NCBI RefSeq assembly: GCF_002160895.1
Contig: NZ_NFLL01000002.1
Location: 186,001-250,000, forward strand
Reading direction: 5' to 3'
Source: Faecalibacterium sp. An122
GTDB lineage: Bacteria > Bacillota > Clostridia > Oscillospirales > Ruminococcaceae
Length of the DNA: 64,000 nucleotides
The notes under the pieces: model-generated
What the model was told of the DNA's origin: nothing
The model's database searches: none
The model's input: the letters and a program-made list of their open reading frames with translations, nothing else
Shown here: piece by piece, positions 17,644 through 26,712 of the stretch
Layout of the letters: the number at the start of each line of letters is the position of its first letter
Numbering within the stretch: the first letter of the stretch is position 1
Translations under genes and position numbers: made by a program

Positions 17644-17675
17644 AAAAAAGCCCGGCGCTTTTTGGCGCACCGGGC
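17644..17675 (-). terminator. Terminator of the GH13 gene
   Basis: GCCCGGCGC (17650-17658) pairs with GCGCACCGGGC (17665-17675), with one unpaired A. The minus-strand side ends in TTTTTT. Confidence 0.85.
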
Positions 17676-17765
17676 AGAAATTGCGTGCAATTTTTTGAAA
17701 AATGCTGGATTTTGGCGGGGAGGTTCTTCCAGTTCCTGGCAGAAACACCCCTCCGCGCCTGGCAT

Positions 17766-19622
17766 TTACTGGTAATCGTAGTAGCTGTGGTTGGGGTTGT
17801 GGCCGATTTCCTCCACCGTGATGGTGAAGCCCATGGGGTTCACCTCGGTGAATTTGCCGCTGGACAGCTGCTCCACAATCATGTGGTCGGTGCGGTTGGC
17901 GATGATCTCCGCCACCTCGTATTCACCGATCCGCTGGAAGTGGAGGATGCCGCCCTCGGCCCGCAGCACCCGGATGTCGCCCTCCCGGAAGGCGTCGCAG
18001 GTTTTCCGCAGCTCAGCCAGCTGGGCAATGACGGGGCGCAGCCGTTCCTCGTGGCTGTCCCAGAGGTAGAAGGCACGGTTGAAGGGGTCGCGGTAGCCCT
18101 GCATCCCGATTTCGTCCCCGTAGTAGACACAGGGAACGCCCGGCAGGGTGAAGATGATGGCGTAGGCCATCTTCAGCAGCACCAGACCCTCCTCATAGGC
18201 CTCGCCGGTGACGCTGCGGCCGCTCTGCCATTCCCGGCCCCGGCCGTTGGCGGGCTCATCGGCAATGACGGTGAGGGCCCGCTCGGTGTCGTGGGTGGAC
18301 AGGAAGTTCAGCGCGGTGTGGAGGGCCGGGGCAGGGTAGTGCTCGCAGATGGAGAGGATCTCGTCGGCGGCGTCCTCGGCGGGCTTGCCGCAGACGAAGT
18401 CCAGCACAGCGTTTTTGAAGGGATAATTCATGACGCTGTCCAGCCCCTTGCCCAGCAGGTAGGTGCGGCGGTGGCCAAAACCGTATTTGGTGGTGGCGTC
18501 CTCCCACACCTCGCCGATCAGCAGCTTGTCGGGGCCGGCCCGCTTGACGGCGGCGCGGATCTTCTCAATGAAGGCGTCAGGCAGCTCGTCGGCCACGTCC
18601 AGCCGGAAGCCTGCCGCACCCCGGCGCAGCCAGGTGTCGATGACGCCGCCCTTGCCGGTGATGAATGCGACGTAGGAGGGGTCCTCCTCGTTTACCTCGG
18701 GCAGGGTGTCAAAGCCCCACCAGCTGCGGTAGCCGCCGTTGTACTGGGGGGAGAAATCGTACCAGGGGCGATAGGGGGAGTTGGGGTCCCGATAGGCGCC
18801 GCCGCTGCCGTAGCGGCCCTCTTTGTTGAAATAGAGGCTGTCGGAGCCGGTGTGGCTGAACACGCCGTCCAGGATGATGCGGATCCCGAACCGGGCGGCG
18901 GCCTGGCACAGCTCCTCAAAATCCTTGTTGGAGCCCAGCAGGGGATCCACGTTCAGATAGTTGGCGGTGTTGTAGCGGTGGTTGGAGTGGGCCTCAAAAA
19001 TGGGATTCAGATAGATATAGGTGACCCCCAGCTGATGCAGATAGGGCAGCTTGAGCTGGATGCCCTTCAGGTCGCCGCCGAAATAGTCGTGGTTCAGGTG
19101 GCCGCCGGTCTCGTTGGGCTGCCAGAAGGGCTCGGCGTGCTTGTCGGCCCGGTAAATCCGGTCCGAGAAGGGCATATGCTTGTTCTCCACCGCCTCGCAG
19201 AACCGGTCGGGGAAGATCTGGTAAAAGACGCCGCCCTTGACGCAGTCGGGGGTCTCAAAGTCCGGGTCGTAGACGGTGAGCTGCCAGCGCTCGCCGTCCT
19301 GCCAGGACAGGACGCCTTCGCCCATCTTCCCCCGGAAAATCCGGCGGAAGTCGGTGTACAGGTCAAAGTAGTAGAAGTACAGGCCCACGTCCTCCACCCG
19401 GACGTCCACCGAAAAGTGGTTCAGGCCGGGGGTCTGGCCGTCGAACTGCATCCGGTAGTAGACGGGCTGGTCCCCGGGTCCTTCCTTCTGGAGGACCAGA
19501 TGGGGGTCCACATAACCCAGATTCTCCGGGATGGTGAGGGCCAGATGCAAGGTCTGCCCGGCGGGCAGAGCGCCGAAGGGGCGCTTGTAATAGGTATCGC
19601 AGCTGTTGAACAGGCAATCCAA
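17766..19622 (-). CDS. GH13 alpha-glycosidase (neopullulanase/cyclomaltodextrinase-like)
   Basis: 618 residues, cytosolic, no signal peptide. An N-terminal beta domain (1-125) is followed by the GH13 barrel and a short C domain. The nucleophile is D342 in GFRLDVADE, the acid/base is E371 in LIGEVWED, and the transition-state residue is D445 in LSTHDTER. The domain order suits neopullulanase, cyclomaltodextrinase or maltogenic amylase acting on imported maltodextrins. Start: a TTG at 19622 preceded by AAAGGA about 10 nt away; no better ATG exists. It lies next to glycogen phosphorylase on the same strand, so the two act on alpha-glucans. Confidence 0.9.
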   Translation of the reverse strand: MDCLFNSCDTYYKRPFGALPAGQTLHLALTIPENLGYVDPHLVLQKEGPGDQPVYYRMQFDGQTPGLNHFSVDVRVEDVGLYFYYFDLYTDFRRIFRGKMGEGVLSWQDGERWQLTVYDPDFETPDCVKGGVFYQIFPDRFCEAVENKHMPFSDRIYRADKHAEPFWQPNETGGHLNHDYFGGDLKGIQLKLPYLHQLGVTYIYLNPIFEAHSNHRYNTANYLNVDPLLGSNKDFEELCQAAARFGIRIILDGVFSHTGSDSLYFNKEGRYGSGGAYRDPNSPYRPWYDFSPQYNGGYRSWWGFDTLPEVNEEDPSYVAFITGKGGVIDTWLRRGAAGFRLDVADELPDAFIEKIRAAVKRAGPDKLLIGEVWEDATTKYGFGHRRTYLLGKGLDSVMNYPFKNAVLDFVCGKPAEDAADEILSICEHYPAPALHTALNFLSTHDTERALTVIADEPANGRGREWQSGRSVTGEAYEEGLVLLKMAYAIIFTLPGVPCVYYGDEIGMQGYRDPFNRAFYLWDSHEERLRPVIAQLAELRKTCDAFREGDIRVLRAEGGILHFQRIGEYEVAEIIANRTDHMIVEQLSSGKFTEVNPMGFTITVEEIGHNPNHSYYDYQ

Positions 19623-19683
19623 AGTCGGTCGTTCCTTTCAAAATCAAGTCCCGGTCTCCGGCGTGACGCCAGAAACCAGAAAT

Positions 19684-19730
19684 GGGGGAAGCAGACCCCA
19701 TGTGCGCGCGGGCGCGGGACCACTTCCCCC
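19684..19730 (-). terminator. Possible weak terminator after glgP
   Basis: GGGGGAAG (19684-19691) and CTTCCCCC (19723-19730) can pair over a 31-base GC-rich loop, but the minus-strand tail is only ATTTC. Partial read-through into the GH13 gene is plausible. Confidence 0.35.
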
Positions 19731-19749
19731 AAAAAGGTTCAAAATGCGA

Positions 19750-22146
19750 TTACTTGACGGTGGGTGCGTGCCAGATGTCCCGAGCGTAATCCAGGACGGA
19801 ACGGTCGGCGCTGAAGATGCCGCTGTTGGCGATGTTCTTCAGGCTCATCTTGGCCCAGCCCTCGCGGTTGGCGTAGAGCTTCTGCAGGTCGCTCTGGGCG
19901 CGGCGGTAATCCTTGAAGTCAGCCATGACCATGTAGGGGTCATTGGTGAACAGGTTGGAGGTGACCTCGTGGAAGTTCTCGCCGTTCCAGCCGCGCTCCA
20001 GGAAGTTTAGCACTTCGTTGGCGATGTCGTCGCCGGTGATGAAGGAGCTGGGGTGATAGCCTACACGCTTGAGGTTCTCCACCTCCTGGGTCAGCATGCC
20101 GAAGATGATCTCGTTCTCGCTGCCTGCGGCGTTGGCAATCTCCACGTTGGCGCCGTCCAGGGTGCCCAGGGTGATGGCGCCGTTCAGCATGAACTTCATG
20201 TTGCCGGTGCCGGAAGCCTCGGTGCCGGCCAGGGAGATCTGCTCCGAAACCTCAGAGGCGGGCATCAGGTGCTCGCTCAGGGAGACGCAGTACTCTTCCA
20301 GGTAGACAATGCGCAGCTTCTGGTTGACGTCGGGATCGTTGTTGATCAGGTCGCCCAGCTTGCAGATCATGCGGATCATCTGCTTGGCCATATAGTAGCC
20401 GGGGGCTGCCTTGGCGCCGAAGATATAGGTCTTGGGGATGAAGTCGGCGTTGGGGTTGGCCTTCAGGTACAGGTACTGGGCAGCGATGTTCAGCGCATTC
20501 AGGTGCTGGCGCTTGTATTCGTGCATCCGCTTGACCTGGCAGTCAAAGATGGAGTTGGGATCGATGACCTGGCCGGTGCTCTTGGCCAGGTAGTTGGCGA
20601 ACTCCTGCTTGTTGGCCAGCTTGATCTTGTTCAGCTCGGTCAGAACGGTCTTGTCGCCGGCATAGGCGTTCAGCTTGCTCAGAGCCGAGGCGTCGTGCTT
20701 GTACTCGGTGCCGATGGTCTCATCCAGCAGCTTGCACAGGCCGGGGTTGGCGCCCAGCAGCCAGCGGCGGTAAGCGATGCCGTTGGTGACGTTCTTGAAG
20801 GCGGCCGGCTTGTACAGGTAGTAGTCGTGGAAGACGCTCTGCTTGATGATCTCGCTGTGCAGCTTGGACACGCCGTTGATGCTGTTGGAGGTGTAGGCGC
20901 AGATGTTGGCCATGCGGATCTGGTTGTCGCCGATCAGGGCCATATAGTCGATCTTGCCCTTGTCGCCGGGGAATGCCTTGTTCAGGTCGATGCGGCAGCG
21001 GCGGTCCATCTCGCAGACGATCTGGTAGATGCGGGGCAGGGTCATCTTGAAGATGTCCACATTCCACTTCTCCAGAGCCTCGGCCATGACGGTGTGGTTG
21101 GTGTAGGAGAAGACCTTCTGGCAGATCTCGAAGCTCTTGTCCCAGTCAAAGCCGCACTCATCCAGCAGGATGCGCATCATCTCGGGGATGGCCAGGGTGG
21201 GATGGGTGTCGTTCAGCTGGATGGCCACCATGTCGGGCAGGTTCTCCAGGGTGCCGTAGGTGGACAGATGGTTCTGGACGATGTCGCCGATGGAGGCAGC
21301 CGACAGGAAGTACTGCTGGCGCAGACGGAGAATCTTGCCCTCCACGTGGTTGTCGTTGGGGTACAGAACCTTGGAAATCAGCTCAGCTGATGCGCTCTTG
21401 CTCATGGCGGTGCTGTAGTTGCCCAGCGAGAAGCTGGACATATCGAAATCGGGAGCCTTGGCCTGCCACAGACGCAGCTTGGCCACGCCGGATCCGTCGT
21501 AGCCCTGGACGTACATGTCCGAGGGGACAGCCATGACGCTGTTGTAGTTCATGTGCTGGACGTAGTGGAAGCCGTGGTCCCAGTTCTCACGGATTTCGCC
21601 GTCAAAGCGGACCTCGATGGCCTGCTCGGGATGGCTCTTGAGCCAGACCTGGCCGCCGGGCAGCCAGTTGTCGGCGCGCTCCTGCTGCCAGCCGTCCACG
21701 ATCTTCTGCTTGAAGATGCCGTACTCGTACAGGATGGAGTAGCCGGTGCCGCCGATGCCGGTGGTGGCCATGCCGTCCAGATAGCAGGCAGCCAGACGGC
21801 CCAGACCGCCGTTGCCCAGACCTGCATCGGGTTCTTCCTCATAGATGGTGTCGACGTTGATGTCGGCGGCGGCCAGTGCATCCTTGCAGACCTTGTCCAG
21901 GCCGAGATTGAGCAGGCTGACCTTCAGGCTGCGGCCCATCAGGAACTCCATGCACAGATAGTACACCTGCTTGGAGCCCGTGCCGATCACCTTCGACTGG
22001 AACTTCTTGTAGTTGTCGCTCATCATCTGACGGCAGATCAGGGCCAGAGCACGATAAATCTGCTGGTTGGAGGCAACCGACAGATCCACGCCGTACTCAC
22101 TGGTCAGCTTGTTCTGCAGAAGGGTAGAGAATTCCTTGGTTGTCAT
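19750..22146 (-). CDS. glgP: Glycogen/starch/alpha-glucan phosphorylase
   Basis: 798-residue GT35 phosphorylase releasing glucose-1-phosphate from alpha-1,4-glucans. The N-terminal GNGGLGRLAACYLD and the PLP-lysine motif EASGTGNMKF (K651) are diagnostic, and the length is normal. The start at 22146 follows AGGAGA with an 8-nt gap. Transcription probably begins near 22460, giving an unusually long leader. The downstream GH13 gene supports a maltodextrin/glycogen breakdown role. Confidence 0.96.
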   Translation of the reverse strand: MTTKEFSTLLQNKLTSEYGVDLSVASNQQIYRALALICRQMMSDNYKKFQSKVIGTGSKQVYYLCMEFLMGRSLKVSLLNLGLDKVCKDALAAADINVDTIYEEEPDAGLGNGGLGRLAACYLDGMATTGIGGTGYSILYEYGIFKQKIVDGWQQERADNWLPGGQVWLKSHPEQAIEVRFDGEIRENWDHGFHYVQHMNYNSVMAVPSDMYVQGYDGSGVAKLRLWQAKAPDFDMSSFSLGNYSTAMSKSASAELISKVLYPNDNHVEGKILRLRQQYFLSAASIGDIVQNHLSTYGTLENLPDMVAIQLNDTHPTLAIPEMMRILLDECGFDWDKSFEICQKVFSYTNHTVMAEALEKWNVDIFKMTLPRIYQIVCEMDRRCRIDLNKAFPGDKGKIDYMALIGDNQIRMANICAYTSNSINGVSKLHSEIIKQSVFHDYYLYKPAAFKNVTNGIAYRRWLLGANPGLCKLLDETIGTEYKHDASALSKLNAYAGDKTVLTELNKIKLANKQEFANYLAKSTGQVIDPNSIFDCQVKRMHEYKRQHLNALNIAAQYLYLKANPNADFIPKTYIFGAKAAPGYYMAKQMIRMICKLGDLINNDPDVNQKLRIVYLEEYCVSLSEHLMPASEVSEQISLAGTEASGTGNMKFMLNGAITLGTLDGANVEIANAAGSENEIIFGMLTQEVENLKRVGYHPSSFITGDDIANEVLNFLERGWNGENFHEVTSNLFTNDPYMVMADFKDYRRAQSDLQKLYANREGWAKMSLKNIANSGIFSADRSVLDYARDIWHAPTVK

Positions 22147-22467
22147 ACGTGTAATCTCCTGTCCATATGAGATAGGTGGCGCAGCCGATGAAAAAGGCGG
22201 CATTCAGAGCCTGTTGCGGGCGCTGGATGTCCAGCTGCACGCCCTTCGGTGCGGCTGAAAGGCCCTATGCGCCCTCCAGCCTGCCTGACTTCCCCCGGGC
22301 GGCAGCCACACCGCAGTTTGCGGTGCGTCGGCGCTGCAGCCTGTAGCTGGTGGAACGACAGATGGCCTTCCGGCGTCATGGCCGTTTCAGATACACTGTA
22401 GTAAAAAACAACGGAAATACCGCGGTAACTTGCCGTGTTCATTCCGCGTTCATAACACAACAATGTT
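22147..22467 (-). other. Long 5' leader of glgP
   Basis: The promoter at 22468-22496 is about 320 nt upstream of the glgP start. The leader is GC-rich and can form local hairpins, for example CACCGCA with TGCGGTG around 22308-22325 and a GGCC pair around 22364-22384. A 130-codon frame on the same strand passes through it but begins upstream of the -10 box and has no family resemblance. I recognise no known riboswitch. It could carry regulation or a short unannotated peptide. Confidence 0.5.
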
Positions 22468-22496
22468 ATTATAATCACTTCCCGTGTTGAATGCAA
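22468..22496 (-). promoter_or_regulatory. Promoter of glgP
   Basis: Minus strand: TTGCAT (22491-22496), 17 bases, TATAAT (22468-22473), in a clearly AT-rich patch. Confidence 0.75.
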
Positions 22497-22612
22497 GGAA
22501 AAGCGGTATTTTTTCCGTATCCGCCATATTTTCAAGAAAAAGTTTGTGCTGAAAGTGCAGGAATTTCAAATTGGCTCTTTCTCTTGCGGGCCAATTATAT
22601 TATAATAGGGTC

Positions 22613-22747
22613 AAACAAAAGGGCTTCTGCCGTGCCGGGGCGCCCCGTTCAGAAGGGAAACTCGGGGAGAAATGGCAGGAGAAACTCCCATGCACGCATC
22701 TTGTCTGAACAAGAAACGGGAATAAGGCGGTAAAAACCTGCCTTTTT
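22613..22747 (+). ncRNA. Structured leader or small RNA upstream of zapA (candidate)
   Basis: An AT-rich stretch with TATAAT at 22601-22606 (no convincing -35 box) is followed by about 135 nt with several hairpins: CTTCTG/CAGAAG (22624-22629 with 22650-22655) enclosing CGGGG-CCCCG; GGAG/CTCC (22678-22681 with 22685-22688); and TCTTGT/ACAAGA (22699-22704 with 22709-22714). It ends in a terminator-like stem (22724-22730 with 22737-22744, one bulge) and TTTTT. I recognise no known RNA family; T-box, SRP and 6S patterns do not fit by eye. It may be an attenuator for zapA or a separate RNA. The rest of the 690-base glgP-zapA gap holds only the glgP leader and promoter. Confidence 0.4.
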
Positions 22748-22836
22748 GGCCCGAAAGATCCCCGCTTTGAGTGGGAAATGACCGGCACAACCGGGAACCG
22801 GGCCGGTGTTTGCAAGGAACGGAAAGCGAGGCTGCT

Positions 22837-23229
22837 ATGGTAAACAAAGTACGTGTCAACATTGCGGGGGCGCAGTACGCCTTCGCCACCACTGATTCCG
22901 AAAAATACATTACCTCCCTGGCCGAGAAGCTGGACCGGGACATCGGCAAGCTGATGGAGGCCAATCCCAGCCTGCCTGTGACCAAGGCGGCGGTGTTCTG
23001 CGCCATGGATTATCTGGACGAATATCAGAAGAGCACCGGCAGCGCGGAGAATATGCGCAGCCAGATTCAGGATTATATTGCCGACGCGGCCCGGGCCCGC
23101 TCGGCGGAGGACAAGCTCCGGGCCGAGAACGAGGCCCTGCGCCGGGAGGCGGCGGCCCTGCGGGAACAGCTGGACCGCCTGCGCCGCCACGACAAGGACA
23201 AAGAGAAAGACAAGGACCGCCAGCCGTAA
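22837..23229 (+). CDS. zapA: Cell division protein ZapA
   Basis: 130 residues. An N-terminal ZapA globular domain (VRVNIAGAQYAFATTDSEKYI) is followed by a C-terminal coiled coil (about 75-120) and a charged Lys/Asp tail. ZapA binds FtsZ and bundles protofilaments at the division site. The ATG at 22837 has a modest AAGGAA site about 20 nt upstream and no strong SD closer, so initiation may be weak. The next gene (U32 family) starts 50 nt downstream. Confidence 0.88.
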   Translation: MVNKVRVNIAGAQYAFATTDSEKYITSLAEKLDRDIGKLMEANPSLPVTKAAVFCAMDYLDEYQKSTGSAENMRSQIQDYIADAARARSAEDKLRAENEALRREAAALREQLDRLRRHDKDKEKDKDRQP

Positions 23230-23279
23230 CCAGAGGATGGGCAGCCGGGCGGCACACCATACACAAGCAGAGGAGAACT

Positions 23280-25355
23280 ATGGCACGAATTGAGATCCTG
23301 GCCCCTGTGGGCAGTGAAGAAATGCTCCGCGCCGCCGTGTACAGCGGCGCCGACGCGGTTTATCTGGGATTTGCGGGCTTCAACGCACGGAGCGGCGCGG
23401 GGAATTTTGACGCCGCCAGCCTGTGCGAGGCAGTCCGTTTTTGTCATGCCCGCGGGGTGCGGGTGCACGTGGCGATGAACACTACCGTCTATGCCGGCGA
23501 GCTGGACAACCTGGCCGGTGCGGTGCGGGCGGTGGCGGCCAGTGGCGCCGACGCGGTGATCTGCCAGGACATGGCGGTGGCCGAGCTGTGCCGCCGGATT
23601 GCCCCGGACCTGCCCCGCCACGCCTCCACCCAGATGAGCGTCCACACCCTGGAGGGCGCCCTCAAGATGGCCGAGCTGGGGTTCAGCCGGGTGATTCTGG
23701 CCCGGGAACTGAGCCTGCCCGAGATGGAAAAGATCACCCGGGGCTGCGGCATTGAGACCGAGTGCTTTGTCCATGGCGCTCTCTGCATGAGCATGAGCGG
23801 CCAGTGCTATATGTCCGCCTTTCTGGGGGGCCGCAGCGGCAACCGGGGCTCCTGTGCGGGCCCCTGCCGTCTGCCTTTTGACGCCAACCCCCTGCCCGAG
23901 GGCCGCCCCGGCAGGGCGCATCACCTGTCCCTGAAGGACAATTCGGTCATCGACCAGTTGGACAAGCTGGAGGCGGCAGGCGTGGCTTCGGCCAAGATTG
24001 AGGGCCGCCTGCGGACGCCGGAATATGTGGCGGCGGCGGTCAACGCCTGCCTGGCGGGTCGGGACGGCCTGGCCTACGACCAGGAAGTCCTGCAGAACGC
24101 CTTCAGCCGCTCGGGCTTCACTTCGGGCTATCTGGATGGAAAGATCGACGGCACCATGTTCGGTACCCGCAGCGAGGCGGATGCTGAACAGACCCGCCGG
24201 ACCCTGCCGGCCCTGCGGGAACTTTACCGCCGGGAACGGCCCCGGGTACCGGTTCAGATGAAGCTTGAGGTCAGCCCCGACGGGGAAAAGCTGACCGTCA
24301 CCGACCCGGAGGGCAACCGGGGCATTGCCTACGGGGAGGCCGAGCCCCAGCCGGCCCGCACCGACCCCGCCGACGCCCTGCGCCGCAGCCTGTCCAAGAC
24401 CGGCGGCACCCCCTTTGAGGCGGGGGACATCCAGATTGAGATGGACGACGGCCCCTGGTATCTGCCGGGCAGCGCCGTCAACGAGCTGCGCCGTGCAGCC
24501 CTGGACAGCCTGCTCCAGAAGCGGGAGGTCCTCCGTCCCTGGACGGTGGAAGCGGTGGCATTGCCGCCCCTGACCCGGCGGAACGCTCCCGGCCGGCCCC
24601 AGCTCTGGGCCCGGTTTGAAAAGTGGGAGCAGGTGCCCCAGCGGGCTCTGGATTCGGATGGGCCGGTGCGGCTGATTCTTCCCATCGCCGAGGCGGGCCG
24701 GATTCCCGAGGAACTGCGGGGCAAGACCATCCTGGAGCTGCCCCGGGCCATGTTCGGCGCGATGGAAACCGACACCCTGCGCCGGGTGGCCGAGGTCAGA
24801 GAGATGGGATTTGCCGGCTTTGAGGCCAATAATATTGCCCATCTGCGGATTTGTCAGGGCCTGCCCCTCACCGGCGGCATCGGCCTGAACCTCACCAACC
24901 CGCTGGCGGCCCAGTTCTATGCGGATCAGGGCCTGTCGGCCATGCTGGTGCTGCCCGAGGTGAAGGACAGCGAAATGGCCTTTATCGCCCCCACCCATGG
25001 GGGAAAACCGGTGCCCACCGGGGCCCTGATCTATGGCCATATGCCCCTGATGCTCACCCGGGCCTGCCCCCTCCAGAATATCCACGACTGCGCCCATTGC
25101 AGCCGGGAGGGCGTCCTCACCGACCGGAAAGCCAAGAAGTTCCCGGTGCGGTGCGGAGGCGGCGTCCGGACAGTCTATAACCCGGTGCCCCTGTATATGG
25201 GGGATAAGCCGGGCCTGCTGCCGGTGGATTACGGCGTGGCCTATTTCACCATTGAGAGCCGGGAAGAGGCCGGGACGGTTCTGGACCAGATTCTCCAGGC
25301 TGCACCCTTTGACGGGGAGTTCACCCGGGGCCTGTATTTCAAAGGCACCAACTGA
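23280..25355 (+). CDS. Peptidase U32 family protein with DUF3656-like C-terminal region
   Basis: 691 residues. The N-terminal U32 domain begins ARIEILAPVGSEEML and carries the family signature ECFVHGALCMSMSGQC near residues 161-176. Further cysteines in GSCAGPC are consistent with an Fe-S cluster. A C-terminal U32-associated domain follows. Known relatives (TrhP/YegQ, RlhA) hydroxylate tRNA U34 or 23S rRNA using prephenate-derived chemistry, so an RNA hydroxylation role is more likely than proteolysis; which RNA is not clear. ATG at 23280 follows AGAGGAGAAC. Confidence 0.88.
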   Translation: MARIEILAPVGSEEMLRAAVYSGADAVYLGFAGFNARSGAGNFDAASLCEAVRFCHARGVRVHVAMNTTVYAGELDNLAGAVRAVAASGADAVICQDMAVAELCRRIAPDLPRHASTQMSVHTLEGALKMAELGFSRVILARELSLPEMEKITRGCGIETECFVHGALCMSMSGQCYMSAFLGGRSGNRGSCAGPCRLPFDANPLPEGRPGRAHHLSLKDNSVIDQLDKLEAAGVASAKIEGRLRTPEYVAAAVNACLAGRDGLAYDQEVLQNAFSRSGFTSGYLDGKIDGTMFGTRSEADAEQTRRTLPALRELYRRERPRVPVQMKLEVSPDGEKLTVTDPEGNRGIAYGEAEPQPARTDPADALRRSLSKTGGTPFEAGDIQIEMDDGPWYLPGSAVNELRRAALDSLLQKREVLRPWTVEAVALPPLTRRNAPGRPQLWARFEKWEQVPQRALDSDGPVRLILPIAEAGRIPEELRGKTILELPRAMFGAMETDTLRRVAEVREMGFAGFEANNIAHLRICQGLPLTGGIGLNLTNPLAAQFYADQGLSAMLVLPEVKDSEMAFIAPTHGGKPVPTGALIYGHMPLMLTRACPLQNIHDCAHCSREGVLTDRKAKKFPVRCGGGVRTVYNPVPLYMGDKPGLLPVDYGVAYFTIESREEAGTVLDQILQAAPFDGEFTRGLYFKGTN

Positions 25356-25437
25356 GACGCTGGGCCCCGCCCGAAAAAGGCCGGGCGGGCGCAGCCCTTA
25401 CATTATATAATATCAAGAAGAAAAGGAATGTTCTGCC

Positions 25438-25884
25438 ATGCAGCAAGTCACTGTAAAATATAAAGTACTGGACGCCCGGGCCCATGTGCCCGCCTATGCC
25501 ACCGCCGGAGCGGCCGCCGCCGATCTGTGCGCGGTGCTGGATGCACCCATGACCCTGGCCCCCATGGAGCGGGCCCTGGTTCCCACCGGCCTGGCCATCG
25601 AACTGCCCGGCCCCGAGACGGTGGCCCTGGTGTATGCCCGCAGCGGCCTGTCCATCAAGCATGGCCTGTGCATGGCCAATGGCGTGGGGGTCATCGACAG
25701 CGACTACCGCGGCGAACTGAAGGTCCCCATGGTGAACCTGGGCCAGGAGAGCTATACCATCCAGCCCGGGGAGCGGGTGGCCCAGCTGTGCATTGCACCG
25801 GTGTATACGGCGGCCTTTGTTCCGGCCGAGACCCTGGGGGATACCGCCCGGGGCGAGGGCGGCTTTGGCTCCACCGGCAAGTGA
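25438..25884 (+). CDS. dut: dUTP diphosphatase
   Basis: 148-residue trimeric dUTPase hydrolysing dUTP to dUMP, which keeps uracil out of DNA. Conserved motifs are all visible: YARSGLSIKHG, NGVGVIDSDYRGE (catalytic Asp), RVAQLCIAP and the flexible C-terminal GEGGFGSTGK. The length is typical. The ATG follows AAAAGGAA; maf starts 12 nt downstream, so the two are co-transcribed. Confidence 0.95.
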   Translation: MQQVTVKYKVLDARAHVPAYATAGAAAADLCAVLDAPMTLAPMERALVPTGLAIELPGPETVALVYARSGLSIKHGLCMANGVGVIDSDYRGELKVPMVNLGQESYTIQPGERVAQLCIAPVYTAAFVPAETLGDTARGEGGFGSTGK

Positions 25885-25896
25885 GGAGGCGGGATC

Positions 25897-26475
25897 ATGA
25901 AACTGATTTTAGCCTCCGGCAGTCCCCGCCGCAGGGAACTGCTGAGCCTGTATACCACCGACTTTGAGGTCTGCGCCAGCGATTTTGACGAGCGGGCGAT
26001 TCAGGCCGAATCCCCCGCCGCCCTGGCCGAAGCTCTGGCCCGGGGCAAGTGCCTGGCGGTGTCGGGCCAGAACCCCGGCTGCCTGGTGGTGGGCAGCGAC
26101 ACGGTGGTGGAGCTGGACGGGGAAGTGTTCGGCAAACCCAAAGACGCCGACGACGCCCGCCGGATGCTGCGGGCCCTGTCGGGCCGGACCCATCAGGTCC
26201 ACACCGGGGTCTGCGTCTCGGACGGCACAACCGCCGAGAGCTTTGTGGATACCTGCAAGGTGACTTTTTTCCCCATCTCCGAGGAGGAGATGGAACGCTG
26301 CATTGCCAGCGGGGAACCCTTTGATAAGGCCGGGGCCTACGCCATCCAGGGCCAGGCAGCCCTCTGGCTGGACCGGCTGGAAGGGGACTATTACACCATC
26401 ATGGGCCTGCCCGTCAGCCGGACGGCCCGGCTGCTGGAACGGGTTTCGGGGAAAAATCTTGCAGTTCAAAGATGA
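25897..26475 (+). CDS. maf: Maf family nucleotide pyrophosphatase
   Basis: 192-residue Maf/HAM1-superfamily protein. The N-terminal LASGSPRRRELL (residues 5-16) and VVGSDTVVELDGEVFGKP are the substrate loop and catalytic Asp region. Maf proteins hydrolyse dTTP/UTP or modified pyrimidines and are tied to septum formation. The neighbouring mreBCD genes downstream are a classic Firmicutes arrangement. ATG at 25897 follows GAGGAGGCGGG. Confidence 0.93.
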   Translation: MKLILASGSPRRRELLSLYTTDFEVCASDFDERAIQAESPAALAEALARGKCLAVSGQNPGCLVVGSDTVVELDGEVFGKPKDADDARRMLRALSGRTHQVHTGVCVSDGTTAESFVDTCKVTFFPISEEEMERCIASGEPFDKAGAYAIQGQAALWLDRLEGDYYTIMGLPVSRTARLLERVSGKNLAVQR

Positions 26476-26502
26476 AAAAAGGGGGAAAAATTGTCAAAGC
26501 AC

Positions 26503-26531
26503 TTGTGAAAACGGGGCTTTGTGACTATAAT
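26503..26531 (+). promoter_or_regulatory. Promoter of mreB
   Basis: TTGTGA (26503-26508), 17 bases, TATAAT (26526-26531), starting just after the maf stop. Confidence 0.75.
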
Positions 26532-26537
26532 AATGAG

Positions 26538-26712
26538 AGGACTGGCCTGCCCTGGGGCTGAAAGCAGGGCAGACCGCCGGAAAGGGAAAGCATCTGGACC
26601 CTCCGGCCGCCTGTGGCGGGAGGGATCTTCCAAGATAACGGCAGGCGCGGGCAGGGCCCGGGCTGGGCCGGGAGATTGAGGCAACTGGAGTTTAGAAGGA
26701 GTTAGCTGCGCT
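26538..26712 (+). other. GC-rich structured leader of mreB
   Basis: About 175 nt between the promoter and the mreB ATG. It can form a CTGCCCT/AGGGCAG hairpin (about 26547-26572) and a CCCTCC/GGGAGGG hairpin (about 26598-26624). I recognise no known family. The ribosome site AGAAGGAG precedes ATG 26713. Confidence 0.4.

Noticed and set aside
22143-22535. 130-codon frame in the glgP leader
   Set aside because: Begins upstream of the promoter -10 box, has no ribosome site that fits and no family resemblance.
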